NCBI GenBank assembly: GCA_014925825.1 | Contig: JACGCK010000080.1 | Coordinates: 124,001-188,000 of the forward strand | Reading direction: 5' to 3' | DNA length: 64,000 nt | DNA from: Pholiota molesta | Taxonomy: Eukaryota > Basidiomycota > Agaricomycetes > Agaricales > Strophariaceae | Shown here: piece after piece, positions 46,447 to 58,528 of the stretch | Layout: every line of letters starts with the position of its first letter | Numbering within the stretch: the stretch's first letter is position 1 | Notes under the pieces: generated by a model | The model's database searches: none | Told to the model about the DNA's origin: nothing | What the model saw: only the letters and a program-made list of their open reading frames with translations | Made by a program: the position numbers and the translations under genes

Positions 46447-49400
46447 TCAATGAGAATATGGAGGCGGAAGCTCAGCTTTCAGTATCGCAATCTCCTCTCC
46501 CTGTCTCTGAACAATACCGTGCAGCCTCTCTATGTATAGATTCAACGTCGACTTGGGCTGTCTGTCGGTATCGAGGCTGACTTCATAGTCCAGTATAAAT
46601 GGGCGGGGCTCAATGTCCGGACATTCGGTGGCAAAGCGACCGTACATCCTTTTCAACGGTCCATTTAGGTTTCTTCGGAGTGCTGACGCCAGGGAGCTCA
46701 TTTTCCTCCTGGCTCCCTTATGTCTCTGCTTCCCTGCCTCAAGGCTATCGCACCGTTTATCTGCTGCTGTCCTACCATTCGCTTCTGCTTTCTCGACTTC
46801 CTCTGCATCTTTTCGAGCTAACATATCATTCGAGCAAGACAAATGTAGCAGTGGCTCGTTCGCGAAACGGGTTGTACATTTGTCTGCTTCGGATGATATG
46901 ACATCCGAAGTGGATGCAGGCAAAGGCGAACCGCTCAGATGTGATGCAGACAGAGGCGAACCATCCAGAGATGATGACGACAAAGATGATCTATATGCCG
47001 AGCAAGGTGCTATGGACGATGATGATTTAGACAATGGCGAAGTAGACCACGACGATGCAGACCATGGTGATGTTGACCGCGATGATGCAGACCACGGTGA
47101 TGCAGACCGTGATGATGCAGATAAAGGTGATGCAGATCGCGGTAACCCAGATAAAGGAGATGTACACCAAGGCGATGGCGAAGAAGATCTCGACGTCTCC
47201 GAGATCGAGGATATCGAACCATTTGGGTACGAGAAGAGGGAATCTAAAGTCGTCCTGCTCGCTGGAGAACTTGTCGTGGACATACTGTCGAAGGGGCATT
47301 TCAGCTTTGGGCATTTCAGCTTTGGACGATGGAAAATGCTGTTGCACGCAGATTTGATGGCTTTAATGCCATGAAATTCGTCAACTGCATGCTGAGTAGC
47401 CTCCTGAGGTCTTCCATTCGTTCCGAGCTTTGTATTATGGAGGCTCTGAATCGGTTTACAGGAACTCGAATATGAAGTTGGATAGATTTCCGGGGTCTGA
47501 ATGGGATCTAACTTTGGGCTAAACCAGTCTGGGGCATGTAAAGCATTGTTGCTCGCAGGGCGGATGCCTTCAATGGCATGCAGTCCGTCAGTCGAGCGCT
47601 GACAAGGTATCTCTGGCACACTGAAGCTGGCCTGAACAGGAACCTGAGGCCATCTGTTGGTCCCACGCTTTGTATCAGCGATGTAGATGGATGATGGAGA
47701 ATACGAGTGTGCATGCATATCTGGGATTTGAAGGCGATTTGACTTCGGGCGATTAATATCTGTGAGATAGGCAGCACTGTTGCACGCAGGATACATAGCA
47801 TTAATGGCACGTAGGTTGCGAACTGGCGGTAATGGATGTGCATATTGGATCTCTGGCAATGTGAAGTTGGCAAGAGCTGGAGCCTGAGGCCTTCCATATT
47901 TGCATAGCTCTACATTAACGACGTTCTGAGTTGATTTCCCTGCCGGCAGAGGTCTCCCACTATGTAAAACCAGGCTTGTGGCACGAGAAGGTCCGGGGTC
48001 TGGATAACCAAGATGCTGTGTCCCATCTCTGTTTGTTTGGATCCATTCCATCTCTTCATCTTCTTCAAATGAGATGAAGGATTCCCATGGCTTTGGAGTG
48101 TCTGAGTATAATTTCGCGTTCTGAGCTGCATAGGTGCGAATTCCAGGAGTAGTGGGAAACATAGACTGCTGATTAGGAAGTGCTGGCCCTTGAAAGCATT
48201 GGCCCGACGAACGGTGATCTTCGAGAATTGATTTATGGTTGGCATTTGCCGATGGAGGGTTTTTCTCTGGTTCCTGTTCCCAGTGGATCATTTCACTGAG
48301 AGTAAGACACGTTGATTCTCGGACATAAGGGACCAGATTTCTACACAACAATAATCAGGAACGACTTGACAATGATGAAACATCCGCTTAGTACAAAACA
48401 CTTACCGATGTGCAGCTCCTTCTGATATGCAGTCCTCGACATCCTTCAGGGCCTCGTATTCGCGCTCCAAATCTGCCTTATAGAATTCTACATTTTCTTC
48501 GATCTGATCCAGGGACTGAATATTGATTTTGCTCCCTAAAAAACTAGTGAGGGACTGTACAATCATCCCATCTGTAGTCATTGTGTACATACCTGGATTT
48601 ACTAACGTTTGAACAGACTCGTCCGATGAGCTCCGAGTCAATATGCAATCTGGTCTTTGTTTACGCGGTTCTACACCTTCCAGTCCAGCACTTCCTTTAT
48701 TTGATTGTACATTTGGGCGTCCTGAGCTCCGGGAGGTTGAAAGAAAGGGAGTATTTGTGCAGGATTTATGGGATACCCCACTGTTTTCCATATTCAGTTT
48801 CAAAGCGGAAACTCGACTCGGAGGTTCTACTTCTATTTCATTGGTAGAGCAGAGAGTCGCAGAGCTGACAGAAGAGAATTCCCAGCCAGGATATGGTAGT
48901 GGGTAAGACTCCTCCGAGAGATCTGATTTCGGAGTTTGATACGAGTTAGAAGTTCGAGACACAGAAGTAAATTTCCCAGTGTATCTTCGAAGAATTCCAT
49001 GATACATATGGCGAAAGGATTGCAACCGCAGTTTAGACAAGTAATCAATTCTAGATGATAAATGGAATCCAGTCCTCGTGCTTTTAGACTCGCTCCTCAC
49101 TGCTGTCTGGATTTCCGATGATGAAATTCCTCGTTCCGAACCATGAAGTTGGTCGCCTAGATTTGAGGTGTCAAGCTGTCGCGGTTTGAAAATCTTTGTA
49201 ATAAGTGTCGAAACATTCTTGCTCATTCTACCGCGCTTTAGATCCTCTTCCCAATAGGAGGACTCAGACTGGAATGAAGTGGTGTGATCCTTTGGAAATT
49301 GCTCGAAGTTTGCTGGACTGGTGTTTCTGATAATCCGAGACGGAGAAGTAATGGCGCTCTCGTCTTGCGATCTTCGATAGGTAGTAGATAGACGACCTGT

Positions 49401-49520
49401 CGCGAATTGGGAAAAATGAACATATGAAACAGAATTCAAGTTTTCAGAAGTCTTACCGTCTGTAGCCGTGCTCGTAGCTCGGTTGGCAAGCTCTATTCTT
49501 TGTGGAAATTCATGAACCAT
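46447..49520 (-). CDS. Large serine-rich protein with coiled coils and a C-terminal PPxY motif
   Basis: Four exons (49520-49457, 49396-48593, 48535-48406, 48340-46447) join in phase to 963 residues. No catalytic domain is recognised. Visible features: long Ser/Thr-rich disordered N-terminal 300 residues; a predicted coiled coil around NIQSLDQIEENVEFYKADLE; a degenerate tandem repeat of the type SPWSASSRST (about 15 units, encoded by 46930-47160); a basic segment near RRKMSSLASALRRNLNG; and a second coiled coil, YIERLHGIVQRQGEEIAILK, followed by LPPPYSH at the C-terminus. PPPY is a consensus ligand for WW domains such as those of NEDD4/Rsp5 ligases. The layout suggests a scaffold or regulatory protein; function unknown. 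The 57-nt intron 48592-48536 is in frame, so its retention would not break the protein. Confidence 0.75.
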
Positions 49521-50156
49521 CTTGCGATGACGGGTAGAGCGAATGTGAGCATTACCGCACACAACTCACTCTTATTAACCCAATTATACGGATAATTAAG
49601 TTCTGTTCCCACTTCCTAGCTTTGCAGCATTATGAATTTATGCGGGTGTTAAAGATGTACTATTTTTAGATTGGTCTGCAGATGTGCAAGTGACAATGGT
49701 CGCAGTAACCACACACAGCAACCTGTCAACCGATGCACTGAATGCCAATACCAGCAGAGGTAGAGCACACCGTCACATCTACGGTGTTGCATATGCACTG
49801 TATATTACAAACCCATGAGACATGTGGGCAGATTTTTTTCTGGAGGTGACTCCTAACTATAAGTACGTCCATCAATTTTGTGGGCGCTTAATACTTCAGA
49901 GGGTCTCGTCGGACCGCAGTAAGCCTTATAACAGTTATACTTGCGACTCCTCATCGTATTTTCTTTTCAGAGACCCTCGACGCTATACGCTATATCAAAT
50001 TGTATATTCAGAAGTACAACTGGTTCAACTTGAAAAGAAAGAATGCTGGACCTTATATGGGCAGTGACTAGTAGCGTTGATTCGAAATTTCCTCTCAAAT
50101 ATACCTTCGATGCCACGCTATAGCAATTTATACAAAACTAATAAGTGGTATTGCAT
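49521..50156. other. Intergenic region before tRNA-Arg
   Basis: No gene recognised. AT-rich with no conserved frame. It lies upstream of the serine-rich gene and the tRNA. Confidence 0.4.
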
Positions 50157-50238
50157 GGCCGTGTGGCGAAATGGCATCGCGTCTGACTACGACTCAGAGC
50201 GCATCAGGAGATTGCAGGTTCGACCCCTGTCTCGGTCA
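50157..50238 (+). tRNA. tRNA-Arg(ACG) with 10-nt intron
   Basis: The D arm GCGA-AATGGCA-TCGC, anticodon stem TCTGA/TCAGG, and T arm GCAGG-TTCGACC-CCTGT are intact. The anticodon ACG is at 50189-50191. Removing 50193-50202, which sits one base 3' of the anticodon, restores a 7-base loop and a normal 5-base variable loop. The acceptor stem has one G-T and one T-T pair, a small reservation. Confidence 0.85.
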
Positions 50239-50239
50239 C

Positions 50240-50245
50240 TTTTTT
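50240..50245 (+). terminator. RNA polymerase III terminator of tRNA-Arg
   Basis: A run of six T residues starts two bases after the mature tRNA end. Confidence 0.7.
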
Positions 50246-50408
50246 GCATTTATTTTGAACTAATGAGAGGTTTACTACTGACCATACATCTCAGAGTCGC
50301 TGATCTCAGTGCTCATGCGATGACCTGTTTAGCACTTGGGACTCAGACCATTAAATCTATCTATTATATATGATCTCACAGTATGTAATTCGAGAGGAGC
50401 GACAAGAA

Positions 50409-53357
50409 TCAGAGAGGCCACTTTCCTTTGTATCCTTTTCTTGATGCCCATAATACCCCTTGAACATCATAATTGAAAGTGCTCCTATCGTTCCTCAGTT
50501 GGGCATTGGAACCATTGATTTCATTGTTCAAATAGCTTTGCTTGAACTCTCGACTCCATTGTTCCATTTGGATTTTTACCCTAGATGTAGAAAGAAATGA
50601 TAATCTTCAGTAACAGAAAGCGTCAGATATTTGGAATTCCAACCTCGAAAATAGAGGCGTCCCAAGATATTTGGTATCGATGACTTCCTTCAAGAGATAC
50701 ACATATTCCTGTTCGACAGCGGCCCTTGAAGGAGATTGCGAAACCGCCTCGCTGACTATGATTTGTTCCTGCAGAATGGCTTATTAAATGCAATTTATAT
50801 CCGTCGATATTTGACACAGACCTCGATGCATCTGAAAAGCCCGACGACCTCGCAACGAAGATTACATTGATTCTCATGAGTGCAGATAGGGAGATACCCA
50901 TCACGGGCGTTGACGAAGTACGTGTAATTTAGGAGGCGGCGAGCGCTCGCATACCGAAGATGCTCTCGCCAGTGCGCTTTTGCATACTGGTAGGCTCTAG
51001 ACAATAGCTGGAGGTCAGACGTATCGGTTTTATGAACAAGATTTCAAGGACGTACTCTTCTACTCCGTTTCCTCTCGGATATGATAAACTCGCTTCAATT
51101 GTCCTGGTCATCAAGGCCTGACTGGGCGAATGATATCGTTTTATACATTCCAAGCAGTAGATAGTCAGATCGGCCTGTATGTCTGGTGTCATAGGAATAA
51201 GTTCTCTAGAGCAAGAAGAATTCGAGATATATGCAGAAAATGCCTGGCTGGTAAAGCTGATAGATGGGCTGAAAGCCATAAAAGGGCGCAATGGCAGTGT
51301 AGCAAGTACAAATTCGGACCAATTCAACTGTAGAAGGCATCCGAGAGCGGCAGGGGATGAATCAGGGGCTAATTTGAACATGGAAAGAACCGCAAGCGTT
51401 TTGGGTCGGATTTCTGGAAGGTTTTCGAAACGTGGGAGTAGAGCGTGTCTAAAATAAAGATTTAGAATGTGGGTGAACTTTTCGATTAAGACCGAGTTTT
51501 GTGTGGTGGGACGTTGGCGAAACCGATTTGTCAGAATAGATATTTGTTCAATTAAATCCAGAACTTCAGGCCACACAAACCGATTCGTTATAGTAAAGGC
51601 CATATTCAAGCAATCAAGGATTCTATCGATTTTGATGTCCATCGCGTAGGTGAATGAATCATCATCGAACTGTTCAATCATTGACATATGGTGAAGCCAG
51701 TCTTTTAGGATGGCCCTTTCGGACGGCACATTGATAAACCGAGGTTCTAGTATCGAAGAGAATTTTTTATGAATTTTTTGTCGGATATCGTGTAGGAATC
51801 AGAATAGACGAACTTTTAGACAGATACAAGTGTCGGAAAAAGCGTTGAGAAAGATCGTGATGGATCACATCACATTTGATGTGATAAGTACCTGAACGAT
51901 GTGCATCGAAGAGAAAATCCTTGAGCGATTCATGATAAAAGTGTACGAAACGACCTTTAAGGCAAGAATCCGGAGAGTCGGAGACATTAAGTATTGAATG
52001 AAGCCTGACAAGAGCGATTTCCGTTTCGCCTGCCTGAAGTCCTAGAAGATTTTCAAGGTCCTCCAGACAAATGGGCGATCGCAGTAGTAGAATGGAACCC
52101 AAGACCCGCAGTGTTAATCGGATATCGAAAACCTCGCGAAAAATCTCTTGATACAGTTTATCCAATTCGGCAAAAGGAGAGGAACCATCCAAGCCGCCTT
52201 GAAGCTCGGAGAACCCCAATGCCATTTCTAGTCTCTGGCTGGGAGATTGGTGACGGACGTCCACAAACCTGATAATCGTTGCGGCGTATATGAATTGACC
52301 CGATGCTCTCGATACAAGCGTCTGTAGAGTTGGTTCGGATGGCCAAGAGGACGTGGAAGTCAGAGAACGGTTATGTCGATGCTTCCGTTGGATTGTGGTG
52401 AAACTACTGCGAAGATATGTTGCGATATCTTTGTCGGGTTCGTATTTCTCGTCTAGCGCAATAACATGGGTAAAATCACGAAGATGACCCTCAAAAGCGT
52501 CGAGAATATGCGGTTCGTTTCGAGAGGATATTAAGATGCAAAGAGGAAAAGAGCCGGATTTGACTGCAAAGTGCAGGGCTTGCAGAATGTTTTCTTGGGA
52601 ATCTTCTGGTCGACATTCGTCCACCCGTCCATTAGCAACAGTCTTGGCAAAACGCTTTCGTCGGATACCTGGTTCAATGGTTGAACGATGAGTTCTCGCA
52701 TCTGCGTCGGCAGAGATTTAGAAAAGATCTGAAGGGGATCCTTGAGTACGGCGGTCGAAATATGTTTCTTCATTACATTCGCAGATTGAGCGATCTGGTA
52801 AGCGATGGTCGGAATAAGTGCCCGTGCATTATCCCCTTGGTCGAAAAAGAAGCTCGCAGCAAGATCGTCAATGTCCTGGCATATCTCCGCTATTGTTTGA
52901 CAAATCGATGTTTTTCCTGCGCCAGCAGGGCCATGAAGCCACAGGATGTGTGTCTTCCGATCTTTGTCTTGGATCCAGCTGAGTATATCACCCAGAACGG
53001 CAATACGTGTGTCTGGGTGGCACCTTGCTGCATTTGAACGTTCAGCCGAGTCGTGCATGGCACCAGCAGCGACATGTCGGTTCAGTACCTCCAGGCCTGG
53101 GCGGGTAAGGTAGAGATGGTTACTTTCACCATTGATCGTGGGCACAAATACTTACCAGATTCCTCCCCAGTGTAATTGTCTGCAGTAGGCCGACGTCTGG
53201 GTCCTTGCGTCCCACCCACAATCTGATTGAAGGTTCCTCCAGTGATGATAACATTAGGACTAGAAACCATCGAGATTGGAGAATCGGAATGACTATTAGT
53301 AGGTGGGTCAGAGTTTCTGTTAAGAAGCTCGGCGCCTGCCCTTAGCAGGCGTTGCAT
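50409..53357 (-). CDS. NACHT-domain NTPase (NLR-like); one apparent frame break
   Basis: Proposed exons: 53357-53156, 53096-51814, 51746-51056, 50996-50822, 50768-50644 and 50580-50409. A short N-terminus with VSSPNVIITGGTFNQIVGG is followed by GAMHDSAERSNAARCHPDTR, the signature that precedes NACHT in basidiomycete NLR-like proteins. Walker A is LHGPAGAGKTSICQTIAE, Walker B is LLLMDG joined to VDECRPEDSQ, and ILISSRNEP is the sensor region. RFVHFYHESLKDFLF fits the downstream helical part. The remaining 380 residues are helical without WD40, ankyrin or TPR repeats that I can see. NACHT proteins are STAND NTPases acting in fungal heterokaryon incompatibility and possibly defence. Frame breaks inside Walker B at CCC 52624-52626 (GGG on the coding strand, one base short). 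Confidence 0.82.
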
Positions 53358-53568
53358 GATGTCAAGCACCCAGTATGCTGGTGGTCAACAGAGTATACGG
53401 CGCTACGCATAGGCACTGGGAGGGGCAAGGTTTCCATAGAAGTGTTGTGCTTTGAGAAGTGCGTCAAGTACATGAGAAGATTGGCGGCCGTCAATCCGCC
53501 AGGCCCATAATCAAACACTATGTGTGGCTGTGCAATTTTTCTTCTTTCCTTCACCTCATCCAACTATA

Positions 53569-56500
53569 ATGGCGGCCTTGAAGCGGAAACGAGAAGAGAT
53601 ACCTGGTCCTCACAAGGTATATTCGGTCAAGGATATACTTTGCAGTAAACTAATTCTCTATAGTCACCCAGGATCGACGATGAAGACCAGATCATGGACG
53701 ACGGCGCAGGTTCTGAGGATTCCGGAGAAATGAGCGCAATGGAGGAGGACGAGGACCAAGGGGAATGGGGAGGAATAGCTGCATCTAATGAGGCTATTCC
53801 TGCAGAGGAAAATTACAAGGGGAAAAAGGCGAAGCAACCGCCAACTGGAGAGGAACTTCGTGCAATCAAAGATGCCAGTGATTTGTTCAAATCAAGTTCT
53901 TTCAAGCTACAGGTATGCATATAACTTGCTTTCTACACCAGTCTCATCCGAATGATATGTTTGCTAGATTGATGCTCTTTTGCCTAATGTACGCCCTAAA
54001 GCATCAAGAGTACAACCGCTCGAACGATTCCTCTTCGCGCTCCATTCTTTCCTCAAGGAACTGCCATCTGTCATACCACAGCATCCATTAGAAGCCGCGC
54101 GAAAGCTCCTGAAGAAGGGCGTTTCCGTGCCATACTCTCTGCCTCTGCCGACTGAAGAAACCAACTGGAAGGTCGCATTCGAGCCGCCGAGCGATATCAA
54201 TCTTGTAGGAAGCTGGGCTAACAAGGTTAGCGTAAAGCCCAAAGATGGAAACAAATTCGGTGTCGATCTTGCCCTGGAAATGCCCAACGTGAGTGTACTC
54301 TCGATTGAATTTGTCGTGATCCTAATGTCCGTCGCAGAGTCTGTTCCAGGAAAAGGACTACCTCAATGGTCGTTTCTTCCACAAACGTGCTTTTTATCTG
54401 GCCACTATCGCTGCTGCGATACAAAAATCCAAAACTCTTGATGTAGACATCGCTTACGAGTCTCTGCAAGGCGATTCACGACTGACCAAGCTTGTCCTCA
54501 CACCCAAAACGAGTATGTCTAGATCATGTGTTATTTTACCTATACTAAACATGCCCTGAATTCAATAGACGACTCTGTCAATGATTTCACGAAACTTCAT
54601 GCCAAAATTTGCATACTGCCAGTTCTTTCGGCGACCTCTCCAATCCCTCTCCATCGGCTTTCGCCTTCCCACTCCAATATTCGCTTAAACGCTACCACCG
54701 ATACCACGAACGAGGATACCAAAACACCCACACATCTCCCTACACCTCTCTATAACAATGCATTACTACGGACTGTGACACCTAAATACCAACTTCTTGC
54801 CATCCACGAACTGCAGAAAGACTGTCCAGCCTTCTCGGACGCTTTGACACTGCTCCGCATCTGGGCTAACCAGCGGGGGTACAGCGAAGGGACGAGGATG
54901 TGCATACGTGGCTTTGAAGGAGCGGGTCCGTGGTGGTGGTCTATTCTGGCATTACTTCTCAATGGCGAGGAACGGCGGCCAGGGGCAACGAAGGCTAATA
55001 ATAAGAGGAAGTCGGTGGGGAAAGGATTGAGCTCATATCAACTTTTCAAGGCGGCTTTGGAATTTTTGGGTGCGTCTGCTTTCTTTCGGTTTTACTTAAA
55101 CTTGCTGAGATATTCTTCTCTCAGCGAAACACGATTTCGAGCAAGAGCCAGTATTTGTAAGGTCTCCTGAGGGACATCGCGTATGTTTTTGTCATGTTGG
55201 TCATGTATCCAATTGATCAAGCTGACGAAACTTAGTATCCTGCTGAAGAGTACCAAGCCCATACTGAAGCTGTTTTCGTCGATTCAGCATCGCTTACAAA
55301 CCTGTTGGCTGGAGTACCTTTAGGCTCTCTTGAATTAGTAAGCTTTCCCCTCCCCTGTCAAGAACACAGAATTCAATGGCGGACCAGCTGCGATACGATG
55401 CCACCAAAACCCTCGAAACTCTAAATCAAGCATCCTTCTCTGGCGATCCTTTCACTGGCGTCTTTTTGAAAGATTGTCGCGATTTGACAACGCGCTTTGA
55501 CATTATCCTTCGGTACGTTCAAAAGGAACCATATTCAGGCTTCAGACATTGATGATCTTTACAGAGTCAACCTTGCATCCGCAAAGCCTCGAAGCACGTC
55601 TGCACATTCAACCATCGATATTGGGTCGCCTGCCAATGCTCTGTTGGCGTCCGTCAGTGCAGTTCTCCGCCAAGGCCTTGGTGATAGAAGCCGCGCTGTT
55701 GCCATCCTCCACCCTTCATCAATTCCCCGAAACACATCTCAAGCACACCCTTCGAGTCCTGATGTCATCTTCGTCGGCATTATACACGACCCTCAACATG
55801 CCTTCCGCCTCGTCGATCATGGTCCTGCCGCAGATGCCGAGGATGAAGTTGCACTGCAAAAGTTCCGAGAACTTTGGGGCGACAAGGCTGAATTGCGTCG
55901 TTTCAAGGATGGTCGCATTCTGGAGAGCGTGGTCTGGGAGGTGACTACTGCAGACGAAAGGGCGCACGTCCCATCTATGGTTGTTCGGCACCTGCTCAAG
56001 CGACACTTCAATATCCAGGAAGGAGATGTAGAAACATGGCAGACCTCATTTGACTCTCTGCTTCGCCTTCCTCAATCAGTGTCACGCGAATACTTGGCTT
56101 CGGGCGTATCGACTGGGTTCAAGGGCGCGTTGACGGCGTTTGACAACCTTGTGAAGTCTATCAAGAAACTGGACGACGACCTCCCGCTATCGTTGCTGAC
56201 GGTCTCTCCTATTTCAGAAATGCTCCGGTATACCAGCGTTTTCAGCCCTGTTCCTCTTTCATCCTCGCTTGCTTCCCTCCTGCCCCCTAATGCTCGGTAT
56301 CTTGCTCCAATTGAGATCGTACTCGAGTTCGAAAAATCATCGAAATGGCCTGATGACCTCAAGGCAGTCCAAACCATCAAGCTTGCGTTCTTCGAGCGGA
56401 TCGCGTCGGCGCTGATGGAGTCAGTTCCGGGATTGTCGGCGAAAGTTGTTGTTGGAGATGGTGTTCATGACTCCTTGGTCCTAGATAAGGCCTCTCTAGA

Positions 56501-57843
56501 GATTGTCACTCCGGAAGGATGGGCCTTTTCCGCACGCATCTGGCATGATCGTGAAGTAAATCTCCTCGATCAAGTCATCGGAGGCAAGGCCAGCACCCTT
56601 CCGCACATCGTAACCAAGGCCGAAAAGAAGAAATCAGCCGAGTACTACGGGGCCTTGGAGGCGAAGGAGGTTTACGTGCGCCGATTCATCCATGCTCCCA
56701 GGCACCATCGAGCAATCGCTGCTCTCGCGCACCACTATTCCGCATTCCCTGGAACTGTGCGCTTGGTAAAGCGTTGGCTGGCATCGCATTGGATTCTCCA
56801 TGGATACATCAGCGATGAAGTCGTCGAACTTATTTGCGCGTTGTTCTTCGTCGATGGTGGCCGGTCGGTAACTTCGGACACGGACACGGAGAAGACGATG
56901 CAACATCTTGTCCCTGCCAGTAAAGAACGAGGATTCGCCTGCGTCATTCAGTTCCTGAAGGAATGGAAATGGGAAGAAGGGCTTTTCGTTCCTTTGTATG
57001 GTTCAACTGCTACTACTACGTCCGAACCATCGACCGCGTCAACTTCTAGCAAAACGGGAAGCTCAAGTGTATGGAAGGTGTCGACTGAGCTTGACAAAGA
57101 GGGCCATGTCTGGACACATCAAGGCCCCGATCTTGTTGTAGCGCATCGTGTGCGGGCATTGGCCAATGCCACATGGAATTGCCTGCAAGGAGTCGAACAT
57201 GGTCAACTCAATGTTCAGGTATGTTCTCGTTTTGTCTTGCTATCTATCCTCTTTTTCGGCTTATCGTATACATAGGGAATCTTTGTTCATCCTACCGACG
57301 ATTACGATTTCCTACTCCAACTAGACGCTTCGGTCCTTCCGCGTTACCTGCACAATGCCAATCCGGATGTCAACATGTTGACTAAACGCAGCAAATACGC
57401 AAATAAAACCCAAGACGACGAGGCCGTAGCGCTGATGCCTGGCTTTGACCCCGCACGGCTCTTCTTCGATGACCTGCAGGTAGAATTTTATTTATTTACA
57501 ACAAGTTGTCCTCAAGCTCATAAAATTTTAGCGAGTTTACGCCGACACTTTGAAGATTTTCTATGATCCATTTGGTGGTGACAAAATTGGGGCTGTATGG
57601 GATCCTAGTCTCAAAGATCCTCGACCTTTCAGGGTGCTGGGTGGTTTCTCTAGTATGCCTGTAAAGAAGGTAAGCCTTGAGCTTCCCCAATAAACCCTTA
57701 TTTCTTCGTCTGACGCATTTTTCCAATAGGAGAACGAGAAGGCAAAAGACAAGGGCATGGTCAGCCTCAACCAATCTGCTATCGTTTCAGAGATTGAACG
57801 ACTAGGTACTGGTCTCATCAAGAAAATTACACTCCGTGCTTGA
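53569..57843 (+). CDS. UTP22: U3 snoRNP/SSU processome protein UTP22 (Nrap family)
   Basis: Twelve exons (53569-53616, 53664-53912, 53968-54288, 54338-54512, 54569-55069, 55125-55180, 55236-55337, 55370-55512, 55565-57218, 57276-57479, 57532-57669, 57730-57843) give 1234 residues, the usual length. It has a basic start MAALKRKREEIPGPHK, then an acidic patch (EDSGEMSAMEEDEDQG). Nrap blocks follow: LQIDALLPNVRPK, NKFGVDLALEMPNSLFQEKD, YLNGRFFHKRAFYLA, FRELWGDKAELRRFKDGRI, LVKRWLASHWI and the end FRVLGGFSSMPVKKEN. UTP22 pairs with RRP7 in the UTP-C module and shares an ancient nucleotidyltransferase-like fold without activity. It acts in the nucleolus in 18S rRNA maturation. All junctions keep phase. 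Confidence 0.95.
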
Positions 57844-58528
57844 TTATCACCAATCTATCACTTTCATACCTACATTTACTCGGATTTATCATTTATGCAT
57901 GCGTCGGAGTACTTAGCAGAAGATTTTATCATTGACCTTGGGGACAAAATACATGCATCCTATGGACTAACAAACTTATGCACTTACATACCTAGGATTG
58001 GTTACACTTCTCCTGTCCTTTTCTTTGCAACAGCTCAACTCGATTTTTCGATTTTTCGTGTTATAGGCCTGGGCCCTGTGTTGCTTGTCAATGGGACATG
58101 GTCTGGTTCAACAGCTTACAGAGTCAATTCAAGTTGCCGGCGTTCTGAAAATGCGGGTAGCGCGCAACATTTGATTCCAGCGCTGCGTGCTAAAAAATGT
58201 TGCGCGCTGAAATCAATGTTGCGCGCTACCCGCATTTTAAACCCATGCCGAAAGCACACGCAAGCCATTGGCCCATTACATATTGACCCTGTTTCGACCC
58301 TTTCGTCAATCTTTCATTGTTCAACCATCTTCAACCATCCACCACTGTACCCACAATGATCCGGACCTACGTAGGCAGTACGTCTGCGCTCGGCAGCTCA
58401 AGGTATGGGCCAATATCCTAAATGAATGTGTGAAATCCTGTCTCATATATAACTCTCTCGTAAATCCCGGTAACTCGTTGTCCACATACCTACTTTTCAC
58501 TCGAGGCCTCTCGAGATACCGACATCCC
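57844..58528. other. Intergenic region carrying an inverted repeat
   Basis: Between UTP22 and the stomatin-like gene, both on the plus strand. The only structure is the inverted repeat at 58148-58238, listed separately. Confidence 0.5.
58148..58238. repeat. Inverted repeat with 24-bp perfect arms
   Basis: AAAATGCGGGTAGCGCGCAA plus CATT at 58148-58171 is exactly complementary to 58215-58238, and pairing continues inward with one indel. TGTTGCGCGCT also occurs twice directly (58198 and 58217). The locus could fold into a long hairpin in DNA or RNA. Confidence 0.9.

Noticed and set aside
46613..47374. 253-codon plus-strand frame rich in Asp/Ala (GDADRDDADHGD-like repeats)
   Set aside because: It is the reverse complement of the Ser-rich repeat of the minus-strand gene, which has consistent exons and coiled coils.
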